Positions 40,736 through 53,799 are shown, counted from the stretch's first letter. The stretch is 64,000 nucleotides of DNA from Micropterix aruncella (GCA_944548615.1 OX155950.1:37241155-37305154); one strand, 5' to 3'. Made by a program: numbers and translations. The notes: generated from the letters alone by a model not told the origin.

Positions 40736-43700
40736 TGTACACTGGGTCTTCAAGTGTACAGTCGGGTTTTCAACGTTTTCTAGGCTACAAAAAAGTCTGA
40801 AAAAAATGTGGGTCACTTTTTAAAGTGTTGCCTAAGTCAAAAGTTTAAAACCGTTGTTAAGAAAAAATTAAGTATAGTCAAAAAAACTGAGAAAACTATT
40901 TTGTTAAAAAAAATGTAACTCCACAATGAACAAGTATTATAAAAAAAGATTATAGAGTATTTTACCATAGACTATGATCTTTTCAAAAAATTAGGCCTTT
41001 GATGTGGGCTCCAAAAATTTCAATTATTTGAGGCCCTGAATGTGGGGAATATTTTACGGATTGAGGTATATTGTAATAATTGGAACGTAAATTATTTGTC
41101 CCAAAATCAATTTTTTATTGATGAAAATACAAAAGTTATGAAATAATAATAATAATAATTAGTGATAAAAAAGGAATTTACAGTGCGCAATTGTGGCAAA
41201 AGTGTATTCGGTGATCATAGCAAACCGACTTTTCGCACAATGCTGGATTGCTCTAAAACGGTTAATTCAGTGAAAAGCATGGACTAATAAAAAAAACGAA
41301 AAACTAAGAGAAAAACAAAAAAATAATTTACTTACCTTACCTTATTTATTTACTTACCTAAAAATGCATTTACTTACCTTACCTTACTTATTTACTTACC
41401 TTACCTTACCTTACTCAATGCATTTACTTACATTACTACCTTACCTACGAAAATACTGACGCCGTGTGTACACTGAGCTTTTTAGGGAACGGACATGACT
41501 TGCACTGACTGGCTGTTGCATGTCAATTACAAGAGTCGTTCGTCCTTTGGGCATTGAGTTCCTACCACTACCTATTTTTTTAAGGAAAAATAACCGAAGC
41601 CCGCCCTCTATTCATGAGAAAAAAAATAGAGGTTAAAATTTCGACTGTTCCTTTAAAGACCCAGTATACCTACGCCAGGTTAATCGTCTCAGCGGGCTTA
41701 AAATAGATGTTTCCATCTTTGCCGGAAAGTAAACAAATACACATTTACAAGTAGAGGGGGGAAAGAGGGAAGGCTCTGACAATTCGTGACAAGTGCTTGA
41801 TTGTCCATTTTACCATTGAGTTAATTTTACAAGGGCAACGTTTTTGTGTTTTTAAATGTGGTATCACTTGATTGTAATTAAATTACAGCTATTTCCATGA
41901 ATATGTTACCTGTGGAGCTATAATATTCCATACAATGCCAAATAGCTTTACTTTTACCTTAGAAAACACTGTTTGAAAATTTCGATGGAGCAACAAACAA
42001 AATGGGGACGTGACGTCATGCGCGAGAGTGCCTGTGATTGGTTAATTTGAGGAAATGCGACAAACAAGCGCGCGATCTGAGCTTGGCGTTGGAGGATATT
42101 GATCTTTTCTTGGTATTTTTGGAGATAAGACTTTCAAGTACTAAAACTAAATTAATAACGTCGGAGATTGATTTTGTAAATCCGTCCTTATTTACGTGTT
42201 TGTTCATGTATATGTGTTTTTCTAAGTTTAGATTGTGTAGAAAATTGTTCTAAAATCCACTGCATTTAAAGGTCATTTTAGCCAAAAATGGTCGATTGGA
42301 CAAAAAAGCACTAGAGCGACGCATTGCCTCCTGGAAAATCCTACGAGTGCCCATCTAGCTACGCATTACCTATAGTAACACACAGTAACACGACACTATA
42401 GAATTAAGACCTAATTTAGGAAATTCAGAAACTCTAAATTACCATTCGTATAAATGATGAAAAGAAGACAACGAACGCGCGCGAACGAAGTGTAAAAATG
42501 GACCCAATTAGACGGCAAACTTTATAAACTCGTGATGAGCCTGCATAGCAACCGTTTCCAAAGAAACTACGACGACGAACGTTCCGTTCTCGCCGCGTTC
42601 GCCAGCTCGAAACTTTTCTGGAGGAGATGTGATTGTATATTTTGCATATCTCAGTTTCGCTGTAAAATGTTAATTTTAACAAGGGGCTATGCATTTACAA
42701 GAAATTGTATTTTTTAGCGTTTCGAGTTGTCGGATAGCTAGTCGAATTACTGAATTGTATTACAACGGTATTTTATTTCGTACAGTGGTCTTAAAACTTC
42801 TCTTACAATATAACTTGAGCTATACTGAAACCTGTAATAGGTGTATGGTTTGTTTGGGATGGTCGAAAAATTTCTTGAAATGGTGATTCTGTACATCAAA
42901 CTTATATTTTCGTTTGTGGCAGAAAGTGTTGGATTTTTGTTTAGATTAGGTTATTCTATATACAAAAACTGAGAGGAAAGCCACCCTCAACTTTTCTGAA
43001 TTAAGCGGTAGTTACCAAGAAAAGGCATTTTTATTTCGACTTTATACATTATTTTTCTCAGTAACAAAAGCTCAAATAAAAAAATGTGGATAATTTTCAA
43101 CTTAGTTTTTATTAATAAGTATACTTCATTACTTTTTTTTAGTTTCATGTACAGAATCATCCGTTAAAAAACCAATTGTCCCAAACGCAGTTCATATTAA
43201 AATATTATATTTTTAAATAGTTATTTCGAGAGAACAGAGTTTGCACCCCGCCTAGTACATTGAGAAAAATATAACGCTGTAATACACGGAAATACTTATG
43301 TTCCAAAAAGTATTACGTATATTACATGTATTGTGGTCCGTACGTATGTATCAACATGACCGTAACGGCGTAGTTATCATATCACGGCATAGTAACTACA
43401 CCGCACATTAATTACGGCGCACAACAAGATCTTGCTTTTACCATGATAGCATTTTATTACATACGTAAATTTATAGTCAGTTACAAGAATCATTTTGAAG
43501 CTATATTATACCGTCGTATTGCGGAGCATGGTAAAACACATAATCGAGTAATGGTGTAGGCAGGCACATAGTTTGTGAACTTTTTCTCAGTGTAGGCAGG
43601 CACATAGTTTGTACTGCCGCGCGCGGAGAATCCTCACTCTGCCGAGATGCTTGGTGCGACTTCGGTGGGCGCACACTTTGGGATGTTAACTGCAACGGGC

Positions 43701-43950
43701 TGTTAACTGCGCCCCAGGCTGTTAAAGCGATATGTAGCGTTCTATAATCCATGGGGTGATTACGCAGAGTTTAGACTAGGCTAGGGACAACACAGTCCAT
43801 AGTCTAGGTTTGGTTCCTAGCGGTTCCATGCAGCTTGGGTGGTGTTGGCCAAACTCTCTGTCATCTGGCCTGCCGAACTCACGGTCCAACTTCTATCTGG
43901 TAGCCTCCTCGAAGAGTGGTTTACTCTATCAGGGCTGCTGAGAGCTTCTA
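40736..43950. other. 3.2 kb intergenic DNA without a supported gene
   Basis: Contains a minisatellite of cttac/cttacctta units (41330-41455) and the 22-bp direct repeat tgtaggcaggcacatagttt(gt) at 43553 and 43591. The stretch 42000-42080 has tgacgtca and a ccaat-type box but no downstream gene. Short open frames are not convincing. Confidence 0.45.
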
Positions 43951-44217
43951 CCACGGCTGTAATGATGTAGTCGGAGGCAGTTAAGATCAGAAAATCGCAG
44001 ATTCGGGAATACCTCGGGCGGAACTGGACAGTTGACGCACTGTCTGCACTTGCGGAAAAAAAACGAATAACCAGGAGAGTCTGGAGACGTATGTTTCTAT
44101 GACAGCGGAGGGTAGTTGTCGACCTAACGTCTTCAGCCCTTGAATCGATCGGTTGGCCACGAGAAAGACGCCTCGGTCATGTATATATTCAAACTAAATA
44201 ACTGTTTACATCAGCTA

Positions 44218-44360
44218 GAGGTCGCGCAAGTGACCTCGAACACGTGACTAGACTGGGAGATGAAGAAATCCGGTCAAATCTGGTAGTAAGGGCGCGAGGC
44301 TTCCCGCTGGTTTCACTTCTCACTGTCTCGCGGTAAGGCGTTGGCCTCTTACGGTTTACA
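44218..44360 (+). repeat. Diverged family A piece (A6)
   Basis: cgcgcaagtgacctcgaacacgtgac through tctcgcggtaaggcgttggcctcttacgg matches A3 22943-23080. The upstream 43790-44217 may be an older extension of the same repeat but cannot be aligned with confidence. Confidence 0.65.
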
Positions 44361-44639
44361 AAGTTTATAAATTTTCCTGGGTAATTAAGTACAATTTTAC
44401 ATTACTTCCCAAAAAAAAGAGTGTTATGTGTTTAGGATTCATAAATGTATGTGTCGCGAGGGTTTTCGTCGTAGAAAGAAACTCGCGATCGATATTCAAA
44501 TTGCAGTAGTTTATTCCAAAAGTCGTGTACAAAGTGAATTAATTTGCTCAAACATTATCGTCTATATATACTAGTCGCCGGGCGGCGATCGCCCCGTCTC
44601 CCTCTTGTCTCGCTCTGTCTCCTTCATTCCGGCCGGCCG

Positions 44640-45422
44640 GCCGATATACACACCTGCGCGGTACGCCGTACTTCAGCCAAAAGCGAAAGCGCCACGTGCG
44701 CAAACTGCGGTGGCGATCACCCAGCCAGCAGCCGAAAATGCGAGGCGTTCCTCGCAGAGGCCAAAAGGCAGGCAAGGCCAAGCCAACCACGACCTTTCCC
44801 CCGCCCCACTACCCAACCCTCATCAATCCCCCCTCTTATGACACCCAAAAACTACCCTCCCCTCAAAACCCCCAACAGACCCCAAACCCCCAGTGCCCCC
44901 CAACCCCCGCGAACCCCCAAACCCCCCCGAGCCCCCCGAGAAGACCGGCACCCAGAGCCAGCCCGGCACCCCCACCAAGCCCCACACGCAAGAGATCCGC
45001 GGAACTGGAGAAAACCAGCCCACCCCCCCGCGGCAACCATGGACACCCCCCCGCAGGAACAAAGACCCCCCTTCCCCCCACAAGCCCAACGACCCCCCTT
45101 CCGCCCACAATCCCAAAGAACCTCCCCCCCCAATACTCAACGACCCCCCTCCCCCCCACAGGGCCAAAGACCCCCCTTCCCCCCCAAAGCCCCCACACCA
45201 GCGCCCAGAACACCAACGAAGCCACAGGACGTCAGATGCCCGACAGAACCGACGCAGACAGACGCAGGCTCGATAACGCTGACCATCAGTCGGCTAATAG
45301 AAATACTGACGACAGCGATAAGACAGACACTCCAGAATCCGGAGTGTCTAGACACGATAGTACGGACGCAAGTGACGCAGCTCTTCCAGCAAGCGTCACC
45401 GACAAACGCTCAACGCGACTGA
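44640..45422 (+). pseudogene. Jockey-type LINE ORF1, C-terminal part
   Basis: The frame carries CANCGGDHPASSRKCEAF (from 44697), the last zinc knuckle of a gag-like ORF1 protein, then a long Pro-rich tract with repeated QRPPFPPQ-type units (~45055-45195), and ends EILTTAIRQTLQNPE..TNAQRD with TGA at 45420-45422. Usual ORF1 proteins have several knuckles and a longer N-terminus; these are missing, so the element is 5'-truncated. It overlaps the ORF2 frame. Confidence 0.7.
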
Positions 45423-48151
45423 GAATAGTCCACTGGAATGCGAACGGACTGACTAACAAACTGCCTGCTCTCCGCATATTCCTGAGAGAGGAGGAGGTCG
45501 ATGTACTCCTGCTGTCGGAAACCAGACTGAAACCCGCAAACAAGGTGAAAATCACCAATTACCTGGTATACCGAGACGATGAAGTCTCGGAGACCTCAGG
45601 GTTGGCAATAAGGGGAACGGCAGTAGTGGTGCGTCGACGAATCCTCCATCAGAGGCTGGACCTGCCTAAGACAAACAGTCTCAGCGTATCCGGAATTCAA
45701 GTCAGATCCGGATCGCGAGACCTAAGATTAATTTCGGCCTACAAACCGCCAAGGTTCATACTAGACACGACGGACATAGATAAGCTAATTGACCACACGA
45801 CTCCGACCATAGTGGCCGGCGACCTGAACTGTAAACACCCTTCGTGGAACTCGACCTGCATTAATACAGAAGGGAGGAGACTCCAGAAACATGCAGAAGC
45901 GAAGGGTTATACGGTCGCCGGGCCACTGCAACATACGAGACATGGACACAACAGCTCTGACGTCCTGGACGTCAGTATCCTAGCAGCGACCGACTTCCCT
46001 TACAACCAGGAAGTCCTGTACGACATGTCCTCAGATCATCTCCCAGTACTTCTCGAGTTGGACACAGACACCACCCACCAAATTCTGCCACAAAAAGTAA
46101 GGCGGAAAGTGGACTGGGAAAAATTCGAGAAGCTACTCTCCAAGTCTCCCATCCCAAATAACTCCCCCGCAACCCCAGCAGAAGCCGACTCCAAAGTAGA
46201 TACACTCCAAACTGCCATAAAACAGTCCCTAGCTATCTGCACAAAAGTCATCCCAGCTCCATCCATACGTCCTAAAGTCTCGGCCCCGCTCAGACAGAAA
46301 CTTAGGGAGACGAGAAGGTTGAAGAAACGCTGGACAGAGACAAGATGCCCGACGGTCAAACGAGAACTAAATAAAGCGACCGCAGAATTACAAGAGGCAC
46401 TCCAGACTCATCGGACGGAGGATTGGGATGCCTTTCTGGACTCGATAGCGGAAGATATGCCCTCGGTTTACAGGCTAAACAAAGGGCTACTCGGTACACC
46501 GGAGCCCGTCCGCCCGCTATTCAACGGGAACGGCGAGTTGCGGTACATGGCAGAGGACAGGGCTGAATTGCTCGCGGACCACCTAGAGCGGACTTTTAAA
46601 CCAAACAGTCACGAGGACTCTGACCACTCTAGGCTGGTGCGCGAGTTCCTCGAGAACCCCCGGCCGATGCCTGTACAACGACCCGCCGAGGCGGACGGAG
46701 TCATGGGGGCCGAGAAACTAAATATAAATACCACCGAACCGCCGAGCCAGATGGTCACTCCAATAACTCCGTCGGAACTACGACGACACCTCAACAAAGT
46801 AAAAGTAAAGAAGGCCCCAGGCCCCGACGACATCCCGGGATCGGCGCTCCGACACTTACCAAACGCTCTGCTACCGGCAATGGCCAGCCTGCTTAACGGG
46901 TGCATTAGACTCGGTCACTTTCCGACGGCGTGGAAAACGGCCCGAGTCATCATGATTCCCAAACCTAAGAAAGACCTTAGGCAGCCGGGCAGTTACCGCC
47001 CAATCTCCCTCCTCCCCCTCCTCGGCAAGCTGTTCGAGCGATGCACACTGGAGCGTATCAAACCCCATCTTCCGATACGCCCAGAACAGTTTGGATTCCG
47101 ACAGGGCCACTCCACCACACTCCAATTAGTAAGAGTGGTCCATCACTTAACGTTCGCGCAAAACAAAAAACTCCACACCGCGGCCGTTTTCCTCGACGTC
47201 GAGAAAGCCTTTGACAAGGTGTGGCACGAAGGCCTTAATTACAAAATAGCCACCCAGACCAGCGTACCGCGAATGCTTACCGCACTGGTAGCCTCCTTCC
47301 TCTCAGGAAGGGGATTCTTCGTCTCGGTGGAGAACGCGCGTTCCACTGCGCGACCCATCGCGGCGGGAGTTCCCCAAGGGAGCTGCCTGTCCCCATCGCT
47401 GTACGCTGTCTACACTAACGACATCCCCGTAGGCCCCGAAGCTGAGCTGGCCCTCTTCGCCGACGACGCGATGTATATGGCCTCCTCCATGAACCTCCGC
47501 CACTCGATAGCTAAGCTCCAGAAGACGCTGGCCCTCCTGCCCGAGTGGCTTAACAAATGGAGGATAGCCGTAAACGCGGGGAAATCCGAAGCCATTATTA
47601 CCGGATCCCGTCGGCCCTACCCCAAGAGCACCAACTTAACGCTGGGAGGAGAACCGATCCCGTGGAAAAAGTCGGTCAAATACCTGGGGGTGCACATTGA
47701 CCGACAACTTAGTTTCCACATCCACGCCACTAAGACCCTTGCGGCGACGAGGTCGGCCAAAGCGGCCCTCCAACCCGTCCTAAGGGCAAAACAAATCCCG
47801 TTAAAGACGCGACTGACCTTCCTTAAGACGTACCTGAGGGCGCGACTGACGTATGCAGCGCCCGCGTGGTACCAGGCCTTAAGCAAGACACACAGGGACG
47901 CCATGCAGCGCATCATGGACAGCGGGCTGCGAACCATAGTGGCCGCTCCATGGTGCGTCAGCAACGATACGCTACGTAAGGACCTAGTCAATGACGAGAC
48001 CATTGAGACCTTCATCAGACGACTGTCTAAAAATATGTTTGAGCGGGCCGATTCCTCCCCCCACCCCCACATCCGAGGAATCGCCCCCCACCATTCGAGA
48101 CCCCCCGAGAAACCGTACCCACGGAATATAATAGAGAACCCCGAACAATGA
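45236..48151 (+). CDS. Jockey-type LINE ORF2: endonuclease plus reverse transcriptase, 971 aa
   Basis: Encodes the enzyme that nicks target DNA and reverse-transcribes the element RNA at the nick. The start ATG at 45236 is the last in-frame ATG before the endonuclease; the frame is open further upstream because of C-rich sequence. Endonuclease from residue 63 (RIVHWNANGLTNKL), with Glu95 (LLSETRL), Asp196 (AGDLNCKHPSW) and Asp267-His268 (SSDHLP). RT: KKAPGPDDIPGS (~residue 525), FLDVEKAFDKVW with Asp654, GVPQGSCLSP, and FADD with Asp743-Asp744. All catalytic residues are present with no stop or frameshift, and the length is normal for Jockey. It overlaps the ORF1 end by 187 nt. Confidence 0.9.
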   Translation: MPDRTDADRRRLDNADHQSANRNTDDSDKTDTPESGVSRHDSTDASDAALPASVTDKRSTRLRIVHWNANGLTNKLPALRIFLREEEVDVLLLSETRLKPANKVKITNYLVYRDDEVSETSGLAIRGTAVVVRRRILHQRLDLPKTNSLSVSGIQVRSGSRDLRLISAYKPPRFILDTTDIDKLIDHTTPTIVAGDLNCKHPSWNSTCINTEGRRLQKHAEAKGYTVAGPLQHTRHGHNSSDVLDVSILAATDFPYNQEVLYDMSSDHLPVLLELDTDTTHQILPQKVRRKVDWEKFEKLLSKSPIPNNSPATPAEADSKVDTLQTAIKQSLAICTKVIPAPSIRPKVSAPLRQKLRETRRLKKRWTETRCPTVKRELNKATAELQEALQTHRTEDWDAFLDSIAEDMPSVYRLNKGLLGTPEPVRPLFNGNGELRYMAEDRAELLADHLERTFKPNSHEDSDHSRLVREFLENPRPMPVQRPAEADGVMGAEKLNINTTEPPSQMVTPITPSELRRHLNKVKVKKAPGPDDIPGSALRHLPNALLPAMASLLNGCIRLGHFPTAWKTARVIMIPKPKKDLRQPGSYRPISLLPLLGKLFERCTLERIKPHLPIRPEQFGFRQGHSTTLQLVRVVHHLTFAQNKKLHTAAVFLDVEKAFDKVWHEGLNYKIATQTSVPRMLTALVASFLSGRGFFVSVENARSTARPIAAGVPQGSCLSPSLYAVYTNDIPVGPEAELALFADDAMYMASSMNLRHSIAKLQKTLALLPEWLNKWRIAVNAGKSEAIITGSRRPYPKSTNLTLGGEPIPWKKSVKYLGVHIDRQLSFHIHATKTLAATRSAKAALQPVLRAKQIPLKTRLTFLKTYLRARLTYAAPAWYQALSKTHRDAMQRIMDSGLRTIVAAPWCVSNDTLRKDLVNDETIETFIRRLSKNMFERADSSPHPHIRGIAPHHSRPPEKPYPRNIIENPEQ

Positions 48152-48701
48152 CAAAGCACAACCAGTAACCCTCTTCGCCACACGAGGCTTTCAGGTCAAC
48201 CAGCCAACGGGAGGAAGAGAAACGCGCCAGCAGCCAAGCAGCATCCCGTAACCCCACTTGTATGTTTTAGGAGCTGCCCAGGACAATGAAACCCGGACAC
48301 GGACTTCATCCGTACCATTGCATTGCTTTGAGACACCATTTTAAATGTAAATGTAGCATTGAACCCCACTCTGTACCAAAATCGGACTTCTTCCGTTCCC
48401 TTAGATAGTCTTGCAAATACCTGTATAAATGTAAATGTAGAATCAAACCATTACTTCGCATCGTAAATCAAAATGTACTAAATGTAAATGTAGAAGCAGT
48501 CATAGAAATTTGTGTGCCCCGAGGGGGCCTTTTAGATACTGCGCCGGCGGGCGGTCGGCCGACGTCGAGGAGGCCGGGAAGGCTGGGGGCGCTCGTCTCG
48601 TGTGCGGCGGGCGGGCTGGATGTACTTGAGCTGGATGTACCTGGGCATAAGAAGACAAAATGAAGAAGACAAGCGACAAAAAATAAATATATAAATAAAA
48701 A

Positions 48702-49540
48702 ATGAATCCGACTACAATGGTAGTCAAAAAATTAAAAGCATGTCCAGTCTGTGGGCTGGACACATCAGAAGCCCCAAATGACCGCAAAATGCGGGTTGGG
48801 TCAAATCCCTTGTGGACGCAAGAGCGCTCCACTCGAGGACGAATCACGCAGAGCGTACTTCAGTCGTCCGCCGTTGGCCCCCGCGAGCTGACGTCCCGTG
48901 GGCGGCGCTTGAGCTGCAATTGTGTCGTGTTTCGCACATTAGATTTCGCACGTTTACCGCTTTTGGACGCCACCGGCGATCCCTCCCCCGACCTACTTTG
49001 CATTAAGTAGCCACCGGAAGTAAGGCTCCCGTCCGGAAAGTCGCTGGAAGCGGTCGTGTGAGCGCGCTAGTTTTTCGTGTTTTGAGTTTATACTGCGTCG
49101 CGGCGCCCTCAGTTGAAACCTTCCCCTTCACCACCAGTCTTCGGACTGCCGTGGCACAAGATGAAAAGCTCTCTTCTGAGAAGTCGCTGCGATGTGGTTT
49201 TCGTTGTTTGTGGTGACGTTTTGCGTGCGAAACACGGCGGTTAGATTCGCGACGGTTTGTACTTTCTCTCTCATTTATCTCGATGTTTGCTTTTAGCTTC
49301 TCGTTGACGGCTTGATTGTGATGATTAAAATAAACGCCTCGTTGGAGGCACTTAAGACGTGTGTTGATTATTGGGCGTTCGGGGTAGGTAATCCTAGTGA
49401 TGGCATTGCACATCGCCATCTCCTTAATTCCGGTGTCGCCATTGCACCTCGGTGACACCACCTTCCTGCCGCTTTCGGGTGGAGTCTTCTTCCAGTCCTT
49501 TCCTTTTATGACATTTTGAGTAGGTGGGTTCTGTGTGTAT
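48702..49540. other. GC-rich unassigned segment after the LINE
   Basis: Begins with a short frame MNPTTMVVKKLKACPVCGLD (a CxxC pair) that does not continue into a known domain. The remainder (48840-49500) has LTR- or UTR-like texture, including 'aataaacgcctcgttggaggcac', but no matching second copy in the window. It may be part of another retroelement. Confidence 0.35.
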
Positions 49541-49589
49541 TGTTGCTCCACGACATATGTTTTTCGTTTGTTTATTCCACCATAACTTC

Positions 49590-49790
49590 TAAACGCATAA
49601 ACCGATTTGGAAGTGTGGTAATGTTAGAATCGTTATGTCATCCCGATTGTCATAGGGTACCTAAAGTACTCAAATGTCAAATAAATAATTATCAAAATGT
49701 TCAAATGTCATTAAATTAGGATAGATATATCGAGTACATTTCGGAAAGATATGTTTCTATATACGGATAAATACACAAATCACAAATATT
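49590..49790. repeat. Unnamed dispersed repeat, second copy at 4490-4740
   Basis: 'taaacgcataaaccgattt', 'ttagaatcgttatgtcatccc', 'agggtacctaaa' and 'gagtacat..cggaaa' occur in the same order in both places. Confidence 0.55.
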
Positions 49791-50299
49791 TCATTAGAAA
49801 AAAAATATTACTTGAACACCGAGGGGATAAGGTGCAAAATCATTTGTGACAGTGTTAAAATCACCGTCTCAGGATCGGCGCTGCCTTACTAACCTAATAA
49901 AATATACCACTAAGCTCGTACAACCATTTTTTGATTATTCGACAGTATCACGGTTCTGGAGTTTTAATAATATATGACAAGCGATATGCTAATAATAAAA
50001 AAAACTAGTGAAAACATTAAAGAATATATTTCTAGTAGGTATGTAGATTAAAATTAGATAAAAAGTAGATAAAAATATATATTTAAAAACGTAGTAATAG
50101 ACCTATTTATTATTCGAATTATTAAATCTATTTAATGTATACAGAGACGTCTAATGGCCCTTAAGTACCATTACATGCGACCAACAAATGCATCGATTTC
50201 CAGTGAAATACACTGACACAATTCAGCTATTATTTTAACCCGTGAAGCGATGAATCGGCACGATGAAACAATACTTTTACTCGGAATATTTCGGATTGC

Positions 50300-50355
50300 A
50301 TCATTTCCCGGCCTATATAAACCGGCGAAAAAGCAACCAAAGTATCATTCCTCGA
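50300..50355 (+). promoter_or_regulatory. Candidate TATA-plus-initiator core promoter
   Basis: tatataaa at 50314-50321 and tcattc (TCAKTY) at 50345-50350 place A+1 at 50347, 33 bases after the first T of the TATA box, within normal spacing for insect promoters. The surrounding 50200-50560 is less AT-rich and non-repetitive. No downstream gene is recognised, so it may be chance or serve a TE or ncRNA. Confidence 0.3.
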
Positions 50356-50739
50356 GTGATCACCTTCCCCCAAGGTTGCGTCGGCATATTCGATACCCCT
50401 CTCACGAGGTGCGTCAACGAATCCGGCTCCTTGGTTTCCTTTCCTTACCTTTCCCAGTCCTCGTCACTGGGAAAGAATTCCCATCCACTATTCCCATATA
50501 ACCTCCGTCGCGCAACCCTCGCGTATCGATAAACCTATTCGAGCACTTGTTACTCGCCGGCAAATACGTTCCTCCGACCTTTAAATTAACTTCTAATCGG
50601 GTTTCCTCACATCAATACACTCGCGACAATACAACCTGTTCGGCAAGCGTTATAACTGGAAATATCAAACTTTCAATCAATAAATACCTTCTACTTCATT
50701 CAAAACCGCCTTTCAATACTTACGCCAAAAATATTTTAC

Positions 50740-51764
<1,025 letters not shown>

Positions 51765-51780
<16 letters not shown>

Positions 51781-51845
51781 TCGTTAGTTGATACCACCAC
51801 CTCACACCGCACAACTTGGAGTCTAGTGAGGGGTGGTCCCTCACA
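51765..51845 (+). repeat. LINE-associated 3' block with 12-bp stem-loop
   Basis: 51793-51805 pairs with 51826-51837 with a single bulged A at 51799. Homologous to 1494-1565, including tacggaga and gagtctagtg. Confidence 0.6.
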
Positions 51846-53177
51846 GACGCTTACCATCGTGTTGAACTGAGCAAAGAGAAAGTGAATAATACATGAAATA
51901 TTGCAGTTTATATGTATAGCCAATATCTTGACGTTGAAATGTTCAGAATGACGTCGGCTTGTACATTCGTGGTATTGAAAGAAACGTTTGATGAAATGCT
52001 TATGGCGAAAGACGCAAACGAATTCTGGGTAATTATGTTGTTAATGATGTCAGACCAAATTCGTGACTAAAAAATGTTACACGTGTTATATTAAAAGTAG
52101 TCGCTAAATTATGCATGTTGCTAATCCGTTGCAAATCTATCAACTTACTTAATAGGCCGATGCAGCCAGGCGTGAAGTGGGAAACTGAAACACTAAAACA
52201 CCGAATGCAGTATTTTATTCTTGTTTTATTATTAGGCATTAACTACTGTATTTAGTGCTAACTCTGGAATATATAGGCTAAGTTTCAACAATCTGTTATG
52301 ATTTTATCGAAACAAATTTAATATAATGAACTTAGAAATTACCAATTTTATATATCCACTTTTCCAGGCCCTTAGCAGTCATTTTCTCGTGTCGGTCCCG
52401 TGCAGCGCCTGCTTATTACATGAGTACCAAACTTTCCCTGTATAGGCCCGTTTTTACACTTCCGACGCCACCGCGTCTTGCAGAATTAAGCAGGTAGTAA
52501 AATTTCACTTAAACGAGCGAGTTCAGTAATTAAACGTTTCTCCAAATGAGTGAGTAAAATTCTAATTAAATAATTGCGTTTATCATTGGCTGAGCACTTC
52601 TAACTTGTTTAGCCGGAACAATGGCTCCGGTATGCGTTTGTTACGTTATAACTCCAACTTCCACCCGTAAGCGATATTTGAAAACAGTATTAGTGAATTA
52701 ATTGAAGCATGCTGTCGACTAACGAGACCGCCAAATTTTATAATTCAATTAATTACAGTGATATATAATAATTCCTCTTTATTTATTACCCCGTTTTACG
52801 TAATCCTATTTATCACACGAATTTGATAATTGATAATGCTGATGGCGCCAGCGACTATTTTAATGGTTGTCTGTCACTTTGTGTGAATTAAGCAGAATAC
52901 GAAAAGTTGCGCTTCAATGTACTTGAAATCGTACGACATTTGGGTATACTGTATAGAACTATATTGTACCAAAACATCTGTGTCTCACAGTTATACATAC
53001 AATAAACACCGATATATCTATTGTGTACTAGAAACGGATTAAATTTAGAAATTTCGGGAACCTGAGGTGAAATTGTTGGAGGTGTTAGTTTTGCCCTGAC
53101 CGATTTCTACGTTGCAAAAAAAAAACTGCCTAGTATACTCCTCTCTGTTTAAGATTCGTCATTAACAAAATTAAATA

Positions 53178-53200
53178 TTGAACCTAACCTAACCTAACTT
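53178..53200. repeat. Short run of cctaa units (TTAGG-like)
   Basis: aacctaacctaacctaact holds about three units of the insect telomere repeat. Too short to imply a fusion site. Confidence 0.6.
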
Positions 53201-53439
53201 ACACATAAAATAAACAAATTTTAGATAGGCGATGGACCTGAGCTGATAGTATTAAAGGACAGTTTTGCTCTGGCCGATTTCTGCGTTGGAAAACACTACC
53301 TAGTACATCACTCCCTGATCGGGGTTTCGTCATAGACAAAAGGGAGTGAAATAAAAAATTTCAAATAACTACCAAAGAATAACCGCCGAAGAAGTGTAAC
53401 GTGGTCTGAGAAGAGAAAAATGAGAAGAAAAAATAAGGG

Positions 53440-53710
53440 TGTCTCAACAAGAGGGCCGGATCAACCAAATTAACGATTTCACGGCGCTGCGCATGGTCCC
53501 TTGGCTTGAGATCCTGCGTTAATTGAACCTTGCACGCGTGCAAATGCAGATCTCTTATAAACAATTTTGCAGAGTGAGTCTAGTAATGTTCTTGGCCACG
53601 ATGTCAGTTCCTGGCCACGATGCCGAATGTAAGTTCCTGGACTCTCGACTACAATTTCCCCTATATGCGGCTATGTTTTCGAGGGATCGACCTGGATGGC
53701 GACGAATAGT
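53440..53710 (-). pseudogene. Mariner/Tc1-like transposase fragment
   Basis: Minus frames read RSLENIAAY, then FIRDLHLHACKVQLTQDLKP and RDHAQRREIVNL. Homologous to the fragment at 32400-32700 and part of the inverted duplication. Frame shifts and stops are present. Confidence 0.65.
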
Positions 53711-53785
53711 GGTCTTCTCATCCCAATCTCACTCATCATATTTTACTTTCCTGGCATGGAAAGTATTGTGGACGCACTTCCGTGT

Positions 53786-53799
53786 GTCTGTCTGTCAGG
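53786..53799. repeat. 14-bp TSD, left (tgtctgtctgtcag)
   Basis: Repeated exactly at 54412-54425; brackets family A copy A5. Confidence 0.85.

Larger units (their letters stand above)
44640..48701 (+). mobile_element. Jockey-clade LINE, 5'-truncated, ORF2 intact
   Basis: Order: the ORF1 C-terminal part with one CCHC knuckle, an intact ORF2 with AP-endonuclease and RT, a 3' UTR with three copies of taaatgtaaatgtag (about 48343, 48429, 48481), and an A-rich end near 48675-48701. GC-rich against the AT-rich host DNA. The 5' border is uncertain; no target duplication found. Confidence 0.8.

Noticed and set aside
44823..45225. Several minus-strand Gly/Trp-rich open frames
   Set aside because: Complement of the C-rich, proline-coding tract of the LINE; no domains.
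49003..49551. 182-residue minus-strand open frame
   Set aside because: No recognisable domain, no second copy, and GC-rich sequence makes long frames likely.
53178..53200. Interstitial telomere at the cctaa units
   Set aside because: Only about three units; could arise by chance.
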